Shown here: positions 1 to 5,672 of the stretch, one piece after another | Numbering within the stretch: the stretch's first letter is position 1 | How the letters are laid out: each line of letters starts with the position of its first letter | Translations under genes and position numbers: made by a program | Notes under the pieces: model-generated | Databases searched by the model: none | Seen by the model: only the letters and a program-made list of their open reading frames with translations | Told to the model about the DNA's origin: nothing | NCBI GenBank assembly: GCA_937928585.1 | Contig: CALEZK010000443.1 | Location: forward strand, 1 to 9,205 | Source of the DNA: an uncultured bacterium | GTDB lineage: Bacteria; Hydrogenedentota; Hydrogenedentia; Hydrogenedentales; SLHB01 | DNA: 9,205 nt | Direction: 5' to 3'

Positions 1-399
1 GACGGTCGCCGAGGCCGGCGCGCTGTGACGGCGGCGATGGAGCGCTTCGTGGAGGCGCAGGATCACGTCTACGCGCGTGTCCTCGACGAGCTTCGCCTTG
101 GCCATCGTCTCCGGGGTCACATCGGCGCCGGCGTCGAACGCCTTGTCGATCATGTCCAGGTTCACAATCGCCATCGGGAAACGGGTCTCATGGTTGAAAC
201 CGACCTTCGGCAGGCGGCGCGCAAGCGGAGTCTGTCCGCCTTCGTGGCCGGCCTTCTGGCTGTAACCGGAGCGCGCGCGCGCGCCCTTGTGTCCCCGGCC
301 TGCCGTCTTGCCGTTGCCGGAACCGACGCCGCGGCCTTTGCGCTTGCGCGGTTTGCGCGCGCCGGGCGCCAGCGTGATATTGCTCAAATCCATGGGCAT
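1..399 (-). CDS. rplO: 50S ribosomal protein L15 (3' end cut off by the window)
   Basis: Late-assembling 23S rRNA-binding protein of the large subunit. The first 133 codons are present without a stop; the family usually has about 145-150, so little is missing. The N-terminal half is diagnostic: APGARK (11-16), the Gly/Arg-rich GRGVGSGNGKTAGRGHKG (22-39) that threads into 23S rRNA, then EGGQTPLARRLPKVGF (53-68) and VTPET (94-98). I chose ATG at 399 (MPMDLSN) because AAGGA lies about 10 nt before it; a second in-frame ATG at 393 would sit some 16 nt away. The gene starts 21 nt after rpsE, where many bacteria carry rpmD. Beyond residue 100 the sequence departs from the common VKxLGxGxL...SASA pattern (VDVILRL...SAPASA) but stays collinear with it. 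A (GC)7 run encodes part of GARARS. Confidence 0.95.
   Translation of the reverse strand, partial: MPMDLSNITLAPGARKPRKRKGRGVGSGNGKTAGRGHKGARARSGYSQKAGHEGGQTPLARRLPKVGFNHETRFPMAIVNLDMIDKAFDAGADVTPETMAKAKLVEDTRVDVILRLHEALHRRRHSAPASATV
271..284. repeat. (GC)7 dinucleotide run inside rplO
   Basis: Fourteen bases of strictly alternating GC lie within the coding sequence for residues 39-43 of L15 (Gly-Ala-Arg-Ala-Arg). Such runs are prone to slippage and can adopt Z-form DNA. Here it is most likely just codon choice for an Ala-Arg repeat. Confidence 0.8.
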
Positions 400-420
400 G
401 GGTAAATCTTCCTTCTGCGA

Positions 421-966
421 TTACAGTACCGCAGTTACGGGCACGTTGCGGTCCGCGGCGATGTTTTCCGCGGTCTTCAGTTGCTTCAAACCATCCATCG
501 TCGCCCATACCACATTGGTGGCGTTGTGCGAACCGAGGCACTTCGTCAATACGTTCTGTATGCCGACGCTTTCGAGCACCGCGCGGACCGAACCACCGGC
601 AACGACGCCGGTACCCAGCGATGCGGGCTTCAACATGACGCGCGCGGAACCCGATCGGCCGATTACTTCGTGCGGCACGGTCGTGCTCACGATCGGAATC
701 GAGATCATGTTGCGCTTGGCGCGTTCAATCGCCTTGCGGATCGCGTCCGGCACTTCGCGGGCCTTGCCCATTGCCGCGCCCACGCGGCCTTTGCCGTCGC
801 CGACGACAACGATTGCGCTGAACCGGAAGTTGCGCCCGCCTTTAACCACTTTCGCGACGCGGTTGATCTTGACGACCGCCTCGACGAACTGGTTGTCGGA
901 CTGTTCAGCGCGCGGACGCCGTTCGCCGCGGCCTTCCCGCTTACCACCACCTTGTGCTGTGCTCAA
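421..966 (-). CDS. rpsE: 30S ribosomal protein S5
   Basis: Small-subunit protein of the decoding region, involved in translational accuracy and mRNA handling at the entry tunnel. The 181-residue product has the double-stranded-RNA-binding-like S5 N-domain with GGRNFRFSAIVVVGDGKG (43-60) and the C-domain with VPHEVIGR (97-104), ARVMLKPASLGTGVVAGG (108-125) and SHNATNVVWAT (146-156). The first 26 residues are a basic, Gly/Arg-rich extension of the kind seen in many S5 proteins. The start is TTG at 966: AGGAG lies 8 nt upstream and no ATG or GTG in this frame precedes the conserved core. It is separated from rplR by a 102-nt spacer with two potential hairpins, and from rplO by only 21 nt. Identity is certain; the TTG start is likely but not proven. 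Confidence 0.96.
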   Translation of the reverse strand: MSTAQGGGKREGRGERRPRAEQSDNQFVEAVVKINRVAKVVKGGRNFRFSAIVVVGDGKGRVGAAMGKAREVPDAIRKAIERAKRNMISIPIVSTTVPHEVIGRSGSARVMLKPASLGTGVVAGGSVRAVLESVGIQNVLTKCLGSHNATNVVWATMDGLKQLKTAENIAADRNVPVTAVL

Positions 967-974
967 ACCTCAAT

Positions 975-979
975 CTCCT
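975..979 (-). promoter_or_regulatory. Ribosome-binding site that sets the TTG start of rpsE
   Basis: AGGAG with 8 nt to TTG at 966. No ATG or GTG start precedes the conserved S5 core in this frame, so this SD is the main support for a TTG start. Confidence 0.7.
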
Positions 980-980
980 G

Positions 981-1001
981 CTGGCCTCACGACCGGCCCA
1001 G
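981..1001 (-). promoter_or_regulatory. Hairpin next to the rpsE ribosome-binding site
   Basis: In mRNA sense, CTGGGCC (995-1001) pairs with GGCCAG (981-986), six pairs with one bulged G and an 8-nt loop. It ends 1 nt before the AGGAG (975-979) of rpsE. It could modulate initiation at the TTG start, but the stem is modest. Confidence 0.35.
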
Positions 1002-1045
1002 TGACTCGAATACGTCTCTACTTTTCGTGCTTCGTTCTTACCGAA

Positions 1046-1068
1046 CCGAAACCGCTGCGCGGCTTCGA
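1046..1068 (-). promoter_or_regulatory. Strong hairpin directly after the rplR stop codon
   Basis: In mRNA sense, CGAAGCCGC (1059-1067) pairs with GCGGTTTCG (1047-1055) around the loop GCA (1056-1058): nine pairs, one of them G-U, plus a U-G pair at the base. It begins immediately after the rplR stop. No T-run follows, so it is not a standard intrinsic terminator. A processing or stability element, or a translational buffer before rpsE, are possibilities. Confidence 0.5.
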
Positions 1069-1422
1069 CTAAAACTCCAGACCGCCTTCGCGCGCGGCAT
1101 CCGCCAGGGCCTTGATGCGCCCGTGATACAGGCGGCCATTGCGGTCGAAGCAAACGCGTTCCACGGATTTCGCCTTCGCGCTCTCCGCGATTGCCTTGCC
1201 CACCGCCTTCGCCGCGTCCACATTGCCGCCGGTGATCTTCAACTGCACGGAGGACGCCGACACAATCGTCTTGCCGCTCGAATCGTCGATTAGCTGCGCG
1301 TAGATGTGTTTCAACGTCGGGCGAACAGTCAGACGCGGCCGTTCGGTGGTGCCCACAATCTTCTTGCGGATCCCCATCTTGCGGCGCGACAGTTTCTTGA
1401 ACTTCTCGGGTAGCCCAGACAT
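1069..1422 (-). CDS. rplR: 50S ribosomal protein L18
   Basis: Binds 5S rRNA with L5 and helps dock it into the central protuberance. With the chosen start the protein has 117 residues, the length of E. coli L18. Family signs are the basic N-terminal KFKKLSRRKMGIRKKI (7-22), TERPRLTVRPTLKHIYAQLID (26-46, the usual RPRLxVxxSxxHIYAQxID pattern) and the C-terminal FDRNGRLYHGRIKALADAAR (92-111) followed by EGGLEF. I prefer ATG at 1422, with GGAG at 1434-1437 upstream, over GTG at 1434: that GTG overlaps the GGAG itself and would leave no room for ribosome binding. The gene follows rplF after 20 nt. Its stop codon is followed at once by a strong inverted repeat (1046-1068). Confidence 0.96.
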   Translation of the reverse strand: MSGLPEKFKKLSRRKMGIRKKIVGTTERPRLTVRPTLKHIYAQLIDDSSGKTIVSASSVQLKITGGNVDAAKAVGKAIAESAKAKSVERVCFDRNGRLYHGRIKALADAAREGGLEF

Positions 1423-1433
1423 GGTGCCATTCA

Positions 1434-1437
1434 CTCC
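1434..1437 (-). promoter_or_regulatory. Ribosome-binding site deciding the rplR start
   Basis: GGAG with 11 nt to ATG at 1422. The competing GTG at 1434 overlaps this GGAG by one base and so cannot be served by it. Confidence 0.6.
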
Positions 1438-1442
1438 GTTGA

Positions 1443-1982
1443 TTACTTACCGCCGGCCTTGCCTTCTTTGCGGCGGATAAATTCGTTTTCGTACTTGATG
1501 CCTTTGCCTTTGTACGGCTCGGGCTGGCGCCAGCGGCGGATATCCGCGGCAACCTGTCCAACCAATTCCTTGTCGATACCTTCAACCTTGATCGTCTGCG
1601 TGCCTTCAACGGTAAACGCGACGCCCGCGGGCGGCTCGACGATCACCGGATGGCTGTAGCCAACCAGAAGCTGCAACGACTTCCCCTGCATCGCGGCGCG
1701 GTAACCAACACCGACGATCTGAAGCGTCTTCGTGTACCCGGTCGTCACGCCCTCAACCATGTTCTGGATGAGCGCGCGCGTCAACCCGTGCAACGCGCGG
1801 TGCGCCGGGCTGTCGCTCGGACGCGTCACCGCGATCTCGCTGCCTTCCACCGTGACGGTCACGTCCGGATGAAACACGCGTTCCAAGTTGCCCTTCGGGC
1901 CCGTAACTTTCAGGCGATTCCCATTCAGGTCGACTTTTACGCCGCCGGGGATCACTACCGGTAATTTACCTATTCTCGACAC
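1443..1982 (-). CDS. rplF: 50S ribosomal protein L6
   Basis: Large-subunit protein near the sarcin-ricin loop and the factor-binding site; it packs against 23S helix 97. The 179 residues cover both L6 repeats: MSRIGKLPVVIP (1-12), VTGPKGNLER (26-35), then LQIVGVGYRAAMQGKSLQL (87-105), VGYSHPV (107-113) and the signature PEPYKGKGIKY (154-164). A lysine-rich C-terminus is usual. The start is GTG at 1982, in the canonical MSRIGK position; AAAGGG at 1992-1997 gives a 9-nt spacing. The initiation region closely resembles that of rplE. The gene follows rpsH after 30 nt and precedes rplR. The residue before PEPYKGKG is Gln rather than the common Pro, a minor change. Confidence 0.97.
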   Translation of the reverse strand: MSRIGKLPVVIPGGVKVDLNGNRLKVTGPKGNLERVFHPDVTVTVEGSEIAVTRPSDSPAHRALHGLTRALIQNMVEGVTTGYTKTLQIVGVGYRAAMQGKSLQLLVGYSHPVIVEPPAGVAFTVEGTQTIKVEGIDKELVGQVAADIRRWRQPEPYKGKGIKYENEFIRRKEGKAGGK

Positions 1983-2012
1983 GGTTCACTGCCCTTTCGT
2001 TTGCAGTCTGGA

Positions 2013-2411
2013 TTACCAGACCTCGCAAAGCACTTCGCCACCCAGCTTGCTTGCCCGGGCCTGTTTTCCGGTCATGAGACCTTTCGACGTGCTCACCACC
2101 GCAATACCCAACCCGCTGCGCACCGGCTTGATGTCGCCATAGCCGACGTATACGCGCAGGCTCGGCTTGCTCACCCGGCGCAATCCCGTGATGACGGGCT
2201 TGCGATTGGTCAGATACTTCAGGTTGACCTGAATGGTGTTCTGTTTCTCGTTCTCGACGATCTTGTAGCCTTCGATGAAGCCTTCCTGCTTCAGCACGAT
2301 GCAAAGCTGCTCCTTCAGGCGCGAGCTCGGAATGTCCACACGCTCCTGGCGAGACTTCATTGCGTTGCGCACGCGGCTCAATAAATCAGCGATTGGATCG
2401 CTCATCGACAT
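2013..2411 (-). CDS. rpsH: 30S ribosomal protein S8
   Basis: Primary 16S rRNA-binding protein (helices 21 and 25) that nucleates the platform. In E. coli it is also the translational repressor of the spc operon, acting at the rplE start. The 132-residue product starts MSMSDPIADLLSRVRNA (1-17) and has DIPSSRLKEQL (26-36), the S8 signature STSKGLMTGKQAR (107-119) and the invariant end GGEVLCEVW (124-132), where the RNA-contacting STSKG loop lies. ATG at 2411 is chosen over ATG at 2405 because it gives the common MSMxDPIAD start and has AAGGA 9 nt upstream. It follows rpsN by 28 nt. If autoregulation is conserved, its target should be the structured spacer before rplE. That is inference. Confidence 0.97.
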   Translation of the reverse strand: MSMSDPIADLLSRVRNAMKSRQERVDIPSSRLKEQLCIVLKQEGFIEGYKIVENEKQNTIQVNLKYLTNRKPVITGLRRVSKPSLRVYVGYGDIKPVRSGLGIAVVSTSKGLMTGKQARASKLGGEVLCEVW

Positions 2412-2439
2412 GATCGGTTTTCCTTCTCGGTCCTAAGCT

Positions 2440-2625
2440 TTACCAGCTCGACTTGGTCACGCCGGGGAGCAATCCCTCAAGCGCCAGTTTCCGGAAGCAA
2501 ATGCGGCAGAGGCCGAACTTGCGCATGTAACTGCGCGGACGCCCGCACAGCTTGCACCGGTTGTAGCCGCGCACTTTGAACTTCTGCGTGCTCTGGCTCC
2601 TGAGTATGAGCGACTTCTTCGCCAC
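2440..2625 (-). CDS. rpsN: 30S ribosomal protein S14, zinc-binding type Z
   Basis: Assembles late into the 30S head next to S3 and S10. The 61-residue product is the short, zinc-ribbon (C+) form: C24-x2-C27 and C40-x2-C43 form the ligand set, inside YNRCKLCGRPRSYMRKFGLC (21-40), and the end GLLPGVTKSSW (51-61) is typical. The longer zinc-free form found in E. coli has about 100 residues and lacks these cysteines. The gene is sometimes called rpsZ. The start is GTG at 2625, with GAGGAG at 2632-2637 and a 6-nt spacer. It lies 24 nt after rplE and before rpsH, the standard spc position. A zinc-independent paralogue may exist elsewhere in the genome; none is in this window. Confidence 0.97.
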   Translation of the reverse strand: MAKKSLILRSQSTQKFKVRGYNRCKLCGRPRSYMRKFGLCRICFRKLALEGLLPGVTKSSW

Positions 2626-2649
2626 GGGTATCTCCTCGGTTCGCTATCG

Positions 2650-3195
2650 TTATGCCCGGAAAGGCATTCCAAATTTCTTCAACAACTCGCGGCCCTGCTC
2701 GACATCGGTCACGTTCTTCACCACGAAGGTGATGTTCATGCCCCGCACGCGCGTGACCGTATCTATATTCACTTCCGGGAAAATGGTCTGTTCCCGAAGG
2801 CCGATCGTGTAATTGCCAAACTGATCGAAGCTGCGCGGCGGCAACCCGCGAAAGTCGCGGATACGCGGCACGGCAACGTTGAACAGCCGGTCCATGAATT
2901 CATACATGCGCTCGCCGCGAAGCGTCACCATGCAGGCGATGTTCGATCCTTCGCGCAGCTTGAAGTTCGAGATCGACTTCTTCGCCTTGCGGATGCACGC
3001 CTTCTGGCCCGTGATGTTCGTCAGCTCGTTCACCGCGCTTTCCATCATCCGCGGATCCGACTGGCCGTCGCCCACGCCCATGTTGATTACAATCTTCTCG
3101 ATGCGCGGCGCTTCCATCACGTTGTCGAGCTCGAACTGTTTGCACAGCTCCGGCACGATCGTCTTGTCGTAGCGTTCTCTCAATCTTGCGGTCAC
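2650..3195 (-). CDS. rplE: 50S ribosomal protein L5
   Basis: 5S rRNA-binding protein of the central protuberance that contacts the P-site tRNA and forms an intersubunit bridge. The 181-residue product is of normal length (E. coli 179). Signature stretches are PRIEKIVINMGVGDG (30-44), TGQKACIRKAKKSISNFKLR (62-81), VTLRGERMYEF (90-100), PRIRDFRG (110-117) and GNYTIGLREQTIFPE (127-141). The start is GTG at 3195, with AAAGGG at 3205-3210 and a 9-nt spacing. It is preceded by a 95-nt spacer, much longer than those of its neighbours, which can form a nested hairpin. In E. coli this is where S8 represses spc translation, so regulation at this start is plausible here. Confidence 0.97.
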   Translation of the reverse strand: MTARLRERYDKTIVPELCKQFELDNVMEAPRIEKIVINMGVGDGQSDPRMMESAVNELTNITGQKACIRKAKKSISNFKLREGSNIACMVTLRGERMYEFMDRLFNVAVPRIRDFRGLPPRSFDQFGNYTIGLREQTIFPEVNIDTVTRVRGMNITFVVKNVTDVEQGRELLKKFGMPFRA

Positions 3196-3219
3196 GGTTC
3201 TTGTCCCTTTTCTGTCGAG

Positions 3220-3266
3220 GCGTCCCGCTTGTACTGCACCGGCCCCACCGGGGCCTACGGGATCGC
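3220..3266 (-). promoter_or_regulatory. Nested RNA hairpin in the rplX-rplE spacer
   Basis: In mRNA sense, GCGATCCCG (3258-3266) pairs with CGGGACGC (3220-3227), giving 8 bp with one bulged A. Inside it lies GGCCCC-GGT-GGGGCC (3241-3255), a 6-bp all-GC stem. The 3' foot ends 9 nt before the rplE SD (3205-3210). In addition TACTG (3278-3282) could pair with CAGTA (3232-3236) across the outer stem, like a pseudoknot. Position fits a translational control site for rplE, the gene repressed by S8 in E. coli. I could not match the S8 recognition core, so the function is inference. Confidence 0.45.
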
Positions 3267-3290
3267 ACCGAATCTGTCAGTATACCGGAT

Positions 3291-3605
3291 TTAGCCGGAT
3301 ACGTTCTCGCCGTTAACCTTGAACACCCGCACGCGGGTTCCATCTTCAAGGCGCTTCATCTGAATCTTCGACGGCTTACCGGCCGCTTCACACCACGCCA
3401 TCACGTTGGACACATGAATCGGGCGCTCGCGCTCAACGATTCCGCCCTGCTGGTTGCGTTGCGACGGGCGGGTGTGACGCTTCATCATGTTCACACCTTC
3501 CACGATCAACCGGTCTTCGCTCGGCATCGTGCGAAGCACGCGGCCTTTGCTGCCCTTGTATTTGCCGGTGATTACCACCACCGTATCGCCTTTGCGGATG
3601 TACAT
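3291..3605 (-). CDS. rplX: 50S ribosomal protein L24
   Basis: Assembly-initiator protein of the large subunit that binds the 5' region of 23S rRNA and lies near the exit of the nascent-peptide tunnel. The 104-residue product opens with a KOW domain, IRKGDTVVVITGKYKGSKGR (3-22), then LIVEGVNMMKRHTRP (33-47), QQGGIVERERPIHVSNVM (52-69) and GKPSKIQMKRLEDGTRVRV (76-94), all typical of L24. Only one cysteine (C72) is present, so the Cys-pair variant of this loop seen in some bacteria is absent. The start is ATG at 3605; its SD AAAGGA (3613-3618) lies on the rplN stop codon, which suggests translational coupling. The stop is followed by the long rplX-rplE spacer. Confidence 0.97.
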   Translation of the reverse strand: MYIRKGDTVVVITGKYKGSKGRVLRTMPSEDRLIVEGVNMMKRHTRPSQRNQQGGIVERERPIHVSNVMAWCEAAGKPSKIQMKRLEDGTRVRVFKVNGENVSG

Positions 3606-3616
3606 TGATCGTTCCT

Positions 3617-3985
3617 TTACACCACTTCCGGCGCAAGGGAAATAATGCGCATGAATCCCTTGTCGCGCAGCTCGCGGGGCACCGGTCCGAAGATGCGGGT
3701 GCCGCGAGGTTCTTTGTTCGGGTTAATCAGCACCGCCGCGTTCGTGTCGAAATGGATCGTCGTGCCGTCCGGGGGCTGCGTGTCCTTGCGAATACGCACC
3801 ACCACCGCCTTCACAACGTCGCCCTTCTTCACGCCCGTGTTCGGCAGCGCGTCTTTCACGGACGCCGTCACGATGTCGCCAAGTCGCGCATAGCGGCGCT
3901 CGGTCCCGCCCATCACCTGTATCACGCGAATGCGCCGCGCGCCGGTGTTGTCGGCGACTTCGAGGTTCGAATAAATCTGAATCAT
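3617..3985 (-). CDS. rplN: 50S ribosomal protein L14
   Basis: Five-stranded beta-barrel protein that binds 23S rRNA next to L19 and forms an intersubunit bridge; it is also where the silencing factor RsfS binds. The product has the standard bacterial length of 122 residues. Seen in the sequence: VADNTGARRIRVIQVMGG (10-27), GDIVTASVKDALP (36-48), VKKGDVVKAVVVR (52-64), the signature region INPNKEPRGTRIFGPVPREL (87-106), and FMRIISLAPEVV (111-122). The start is ATG at 3985 with AAAGG about 8 nt upstream. It follows rpsQ by 22 nt, the usual S10/spc junction. In E. coli a promoter precedes rplN; here the 22-nt gap leaves no room for one outside rpsQ. Confidence 0.97.
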   Translation of the reverse strand: MIQIYSNLEVADNTGARRIRVIQVMGGTERRYARLGDIVTASVKDALPNTGVKKGDVVKAVVVRIRKDTQPPDGTTIHFDTNAAVLINPNKEPRGTRIFGPVPRELRDKGFMRIISLAPEVV

Positions 3986-4007
3986 TGGTCTCGCCTTTCC
4001 ACCGGGT

Positions 4008-4265
4008 CTATTCGGCGCGCTTTACGATCTCGACGAGGCGCCAGCGCTTCGTCTTGCTCAGCGGGCGCGTCTCGCGGATGCGGACCACATCGCCCACCTG
4101 GCATTCGTTCTTCTCGTCGTGCGCCTTGAACGTCTTGGTCTGTTTCACGCCTTTTTTGTACAGACGATGCTGCACTTTGCGCTCCACCGATACCGTGATC
4201 GTCTTTGTCATGGCGTTGCTACGCACCACGCCGACGCGCTCTTTTCTCGCTCCACGTTCCTGCAT
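4008..4265 (-). CDS. rpsQ: 30S ribosomal protein S17
   Basis: Primary 16S rRNA-binding OB-fold protein of the small-subunit body. The 85 residues match the bacterial family (about 80-90): VGVVRSNAMTKTITVSVER (11-29), the loop YKKGVKQTKTFKAHDEKNE (36-54), and the signature GDVVRIRETRPLSKTKRW (58-75) with the usual ending LVEIVKRAE. The start is ATG at 4265, only 2 nt after the rpmC stop, so the two cistrons are probably translated in a coupled way. The N-terminal MQERGARKER is a common basic extension. rplN follows after 22 nt. Confidence 0.97.
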   Translation of the reverse strand: MQERGARKERVGVVRSNAMTKTITVSVERKVQHRLYKKGVKQTKTFKAHDEKNECQVGDVVRIRETRPLSKTKRWRLVEIVKRAE

Positions 4266-4267
4266 GG

Positions 4268-4477
4268 TTACTTCGCCTTTTTCTCGGCGGCCAACTGCCG
4301 CTCCCGTATGATCGTCTTGATGCGCGCCAAATCCCGACGGGCGTTGCGCGCGGCCCGCGAGTTCTCGACGGACCCGGTCGCCAATTGCAGGTGGAAATTG
4401 CGCAACGCTTCGCCACGCTCTTTCAACCGGTTGTTGAGCTCGACCGGATCGAGCTCGCGCAAATCTTTCGCTTTCAC
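4268..4477 (-). CDS. rpmC: 50S ribosomal protein L29
   Basis: Small two-helix protein at the tunnel exit; with L23 it forms the docking site for trigger factor and SRP. With the chosen start the product has 69 residues (family about 60-75): MKAKDLREL (1-9), two long helices, and the signature RRDLARIKTIIRER (47-60). The start is GTG at 4477. It gives the classical MKAKxLRE N-terminus and stands 22 nt after the rplP stop, with GGAG at 4489-4492. An upstream ATG in this frame at 4549 would add 24 residues with no family resemblance and overlap rplP by 50 nt, so I reject it. rpsQ follows after 2 nt. Confidence 0.95.
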   Translation of the reverse strand: MKAKDLRELDPVELNNRLKERGEALRNFHLQLATGSVENSRAARNARRDLARIKTIIRERQLAAEKKAK

Positions 4478-4488
4478 GGCTGTATCTT

Positions 4489-4492
4489 CTCC
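4489..4492 (-). promoter_or_regulatory. Ribosome-binding site deciding the rpmC GTG start
   Basis: GGAG, within GGAGAAGATAC, lies 11 nt before GTG at 4477. It supports the start that gives the canonical MKAKDLRE of L29 over the upstream ATG inside rplP. Confidence 0.65.
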
Positions 4493-4499
4493 GTAGCGC

Positions 4500-4907
<408 letters not shown>

Positions 4908-4910
4908 GTC

Positions 4911-5654
4911 TTATGACTCCTTCGGTGCATGGCCGCGGCCAGGGCGTTCGCCGCGCGGTTCGCCGCCGCCGCGATGATCGCGACGCGCCTGTATGCCGCG
5001 CGCTTCCGCGGGGCTCGCCGCCATCTGGCCCGGCTCGACGTCGCCGTGGTAGATCCAGCATTTGACGCCGATGGTGCCGAATGTCGTAAACGCGGTTGCA
5101 ATTCCATAGTCCACGTCGGCGCGCAGCGTGTGCAGCGGCACGCTGCCCTCGCGCGACTGCTCGACACGGGCGATCTCCGCTCCGTTCAACCGGCCCGCAA
5201 CGCGCAGGCGGATGCCCTTCGCGCCGAGCCGCATCGTGCTCTGCATCGACTTCTTCATGGCGCGGCGAAACGATACGCGGCGTTCAAGCTGCGAGGCGAT
5301 GCCTTCGGCAACAAGCTGCGCGTTCATCTCCGGGCTCATCACTTCATGGATGTTGATCAACAGCTCGCGGCCCGTAAGCTTCTCGAGTTCCGCGCGCAAC
5401 TTGTCCACTTCCTGACCGCGCTGGCCAATCACTAGGCCCGGGCGCGCGGTGTAAATATGCACCTTCGCCTTGCGGCCCGCGCGCTCAATGTCAACCCGCG
5501 CCACGCCCGTGTGATACAGGCGCTTCTTCACGTAGTCGCGCAAGCGCAAATCTTCATGGAGCAGCGGAACGTAGTCCTTGCCCGCATACCAAATCGAACT
5601 CCACGTGCGGATCACGCCAAGTCGGAACCCGATTGGATGTACCTTCTGGCCCAC
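4911..5654 (-). CDS. rpsC: 30S ribosomal protein S3
   Basis: 30S head protein that lines the mRNA entry channel with S4 and S5. It has 247 residues. Seen: MGQKVHPIGFRLGVIRTW (1-18), the KH type II domain with GLVIGQRG (73-80) as the GxxG loop region, RRVSFRRAMKKSMQ (125-138), with basic residues of the kind linked to helicase action at the entry site, and GIRLRVAGRLNGAEIAR (147-163). The body ends near WIYHGDVEPGQM (200-211). It is followed by a Gly/Arg-rich, probably disordered tail (212-247), longer than in E. coli (233 in total). The start is GTG at 5654, with AAGGAG 7 nt upstream. The tail's last codons also carry the rplP SD. Confidence 0.97.
   Translation of the reverse strand: MGQKVHPIGFRLGVIRTWSSIWYAGKDYVPLLHEDLRLRDYVKKRLYHTGVARVDIERAGRKAKVHIYTARPGLVIGQRGQEVDKLRAELEKLTGRELLINIHEVMSPEMNAQLVAEGIASQLERRVSFRRAMKKSMQSTMRLGAKGIRLRVAGRLNGAEIARVEQSREGSVPLHTLRADVDYGIATAFTTFGTIGVKCWIYHGDVEPGQMAASPAEARGIQARRDHRGGGEPRGERPGRGHAPKES
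4917..4922 (-). promoter_or_regulatory. rplP ribosome-binding site encoded by the rpsC tail
   Basis: AAGGAG, the strongest SD match in the window, forms the Lys-Glu codons near the end of S3, 9 nt before the rplP ATG. The rpsC stop lies between the two, so a ribosome finishing S3 is placed to start L16. Confidence 0.75.
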
Positions 5655-5672
5655 CGATGCTCTCCTTATTCC

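Noticed and set aside
69..84. A frameshift in rplO to explain its odd C-terminal region
   Set aside because: The other two frames hold stops or no L15-like residues, while the main frame stays open and collinear with the family.
287..1072. A 261-codon plus-strand open frame
   Set aside because: Antisense to rpsE and rplO, with a composition typical of reverse-frame translations (rich in Arg, Pro, Thr, Leu). No family features.
481..1293. A 270-codon plus-strand open frame across rpsE and rplR
   Set aside because: It is antisense to two certain ribosomal genes, has no recognisable motif, and is expected in GC-rich DNA where few stops fall in the opposite frames.
3241..3255. GC hairpin after rplX as an intrinsic terminator
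   Set aside because: No T-run follows in the mRNA direction, and the operon clearly continues into rplE.
3281..3300. ATCCGG repeated twice at the rplX stop codon as an operator or att site
   Set aside because: A 6-mer repeated ten bases apart is easily chance; no other copy, symmetry or integrase context.
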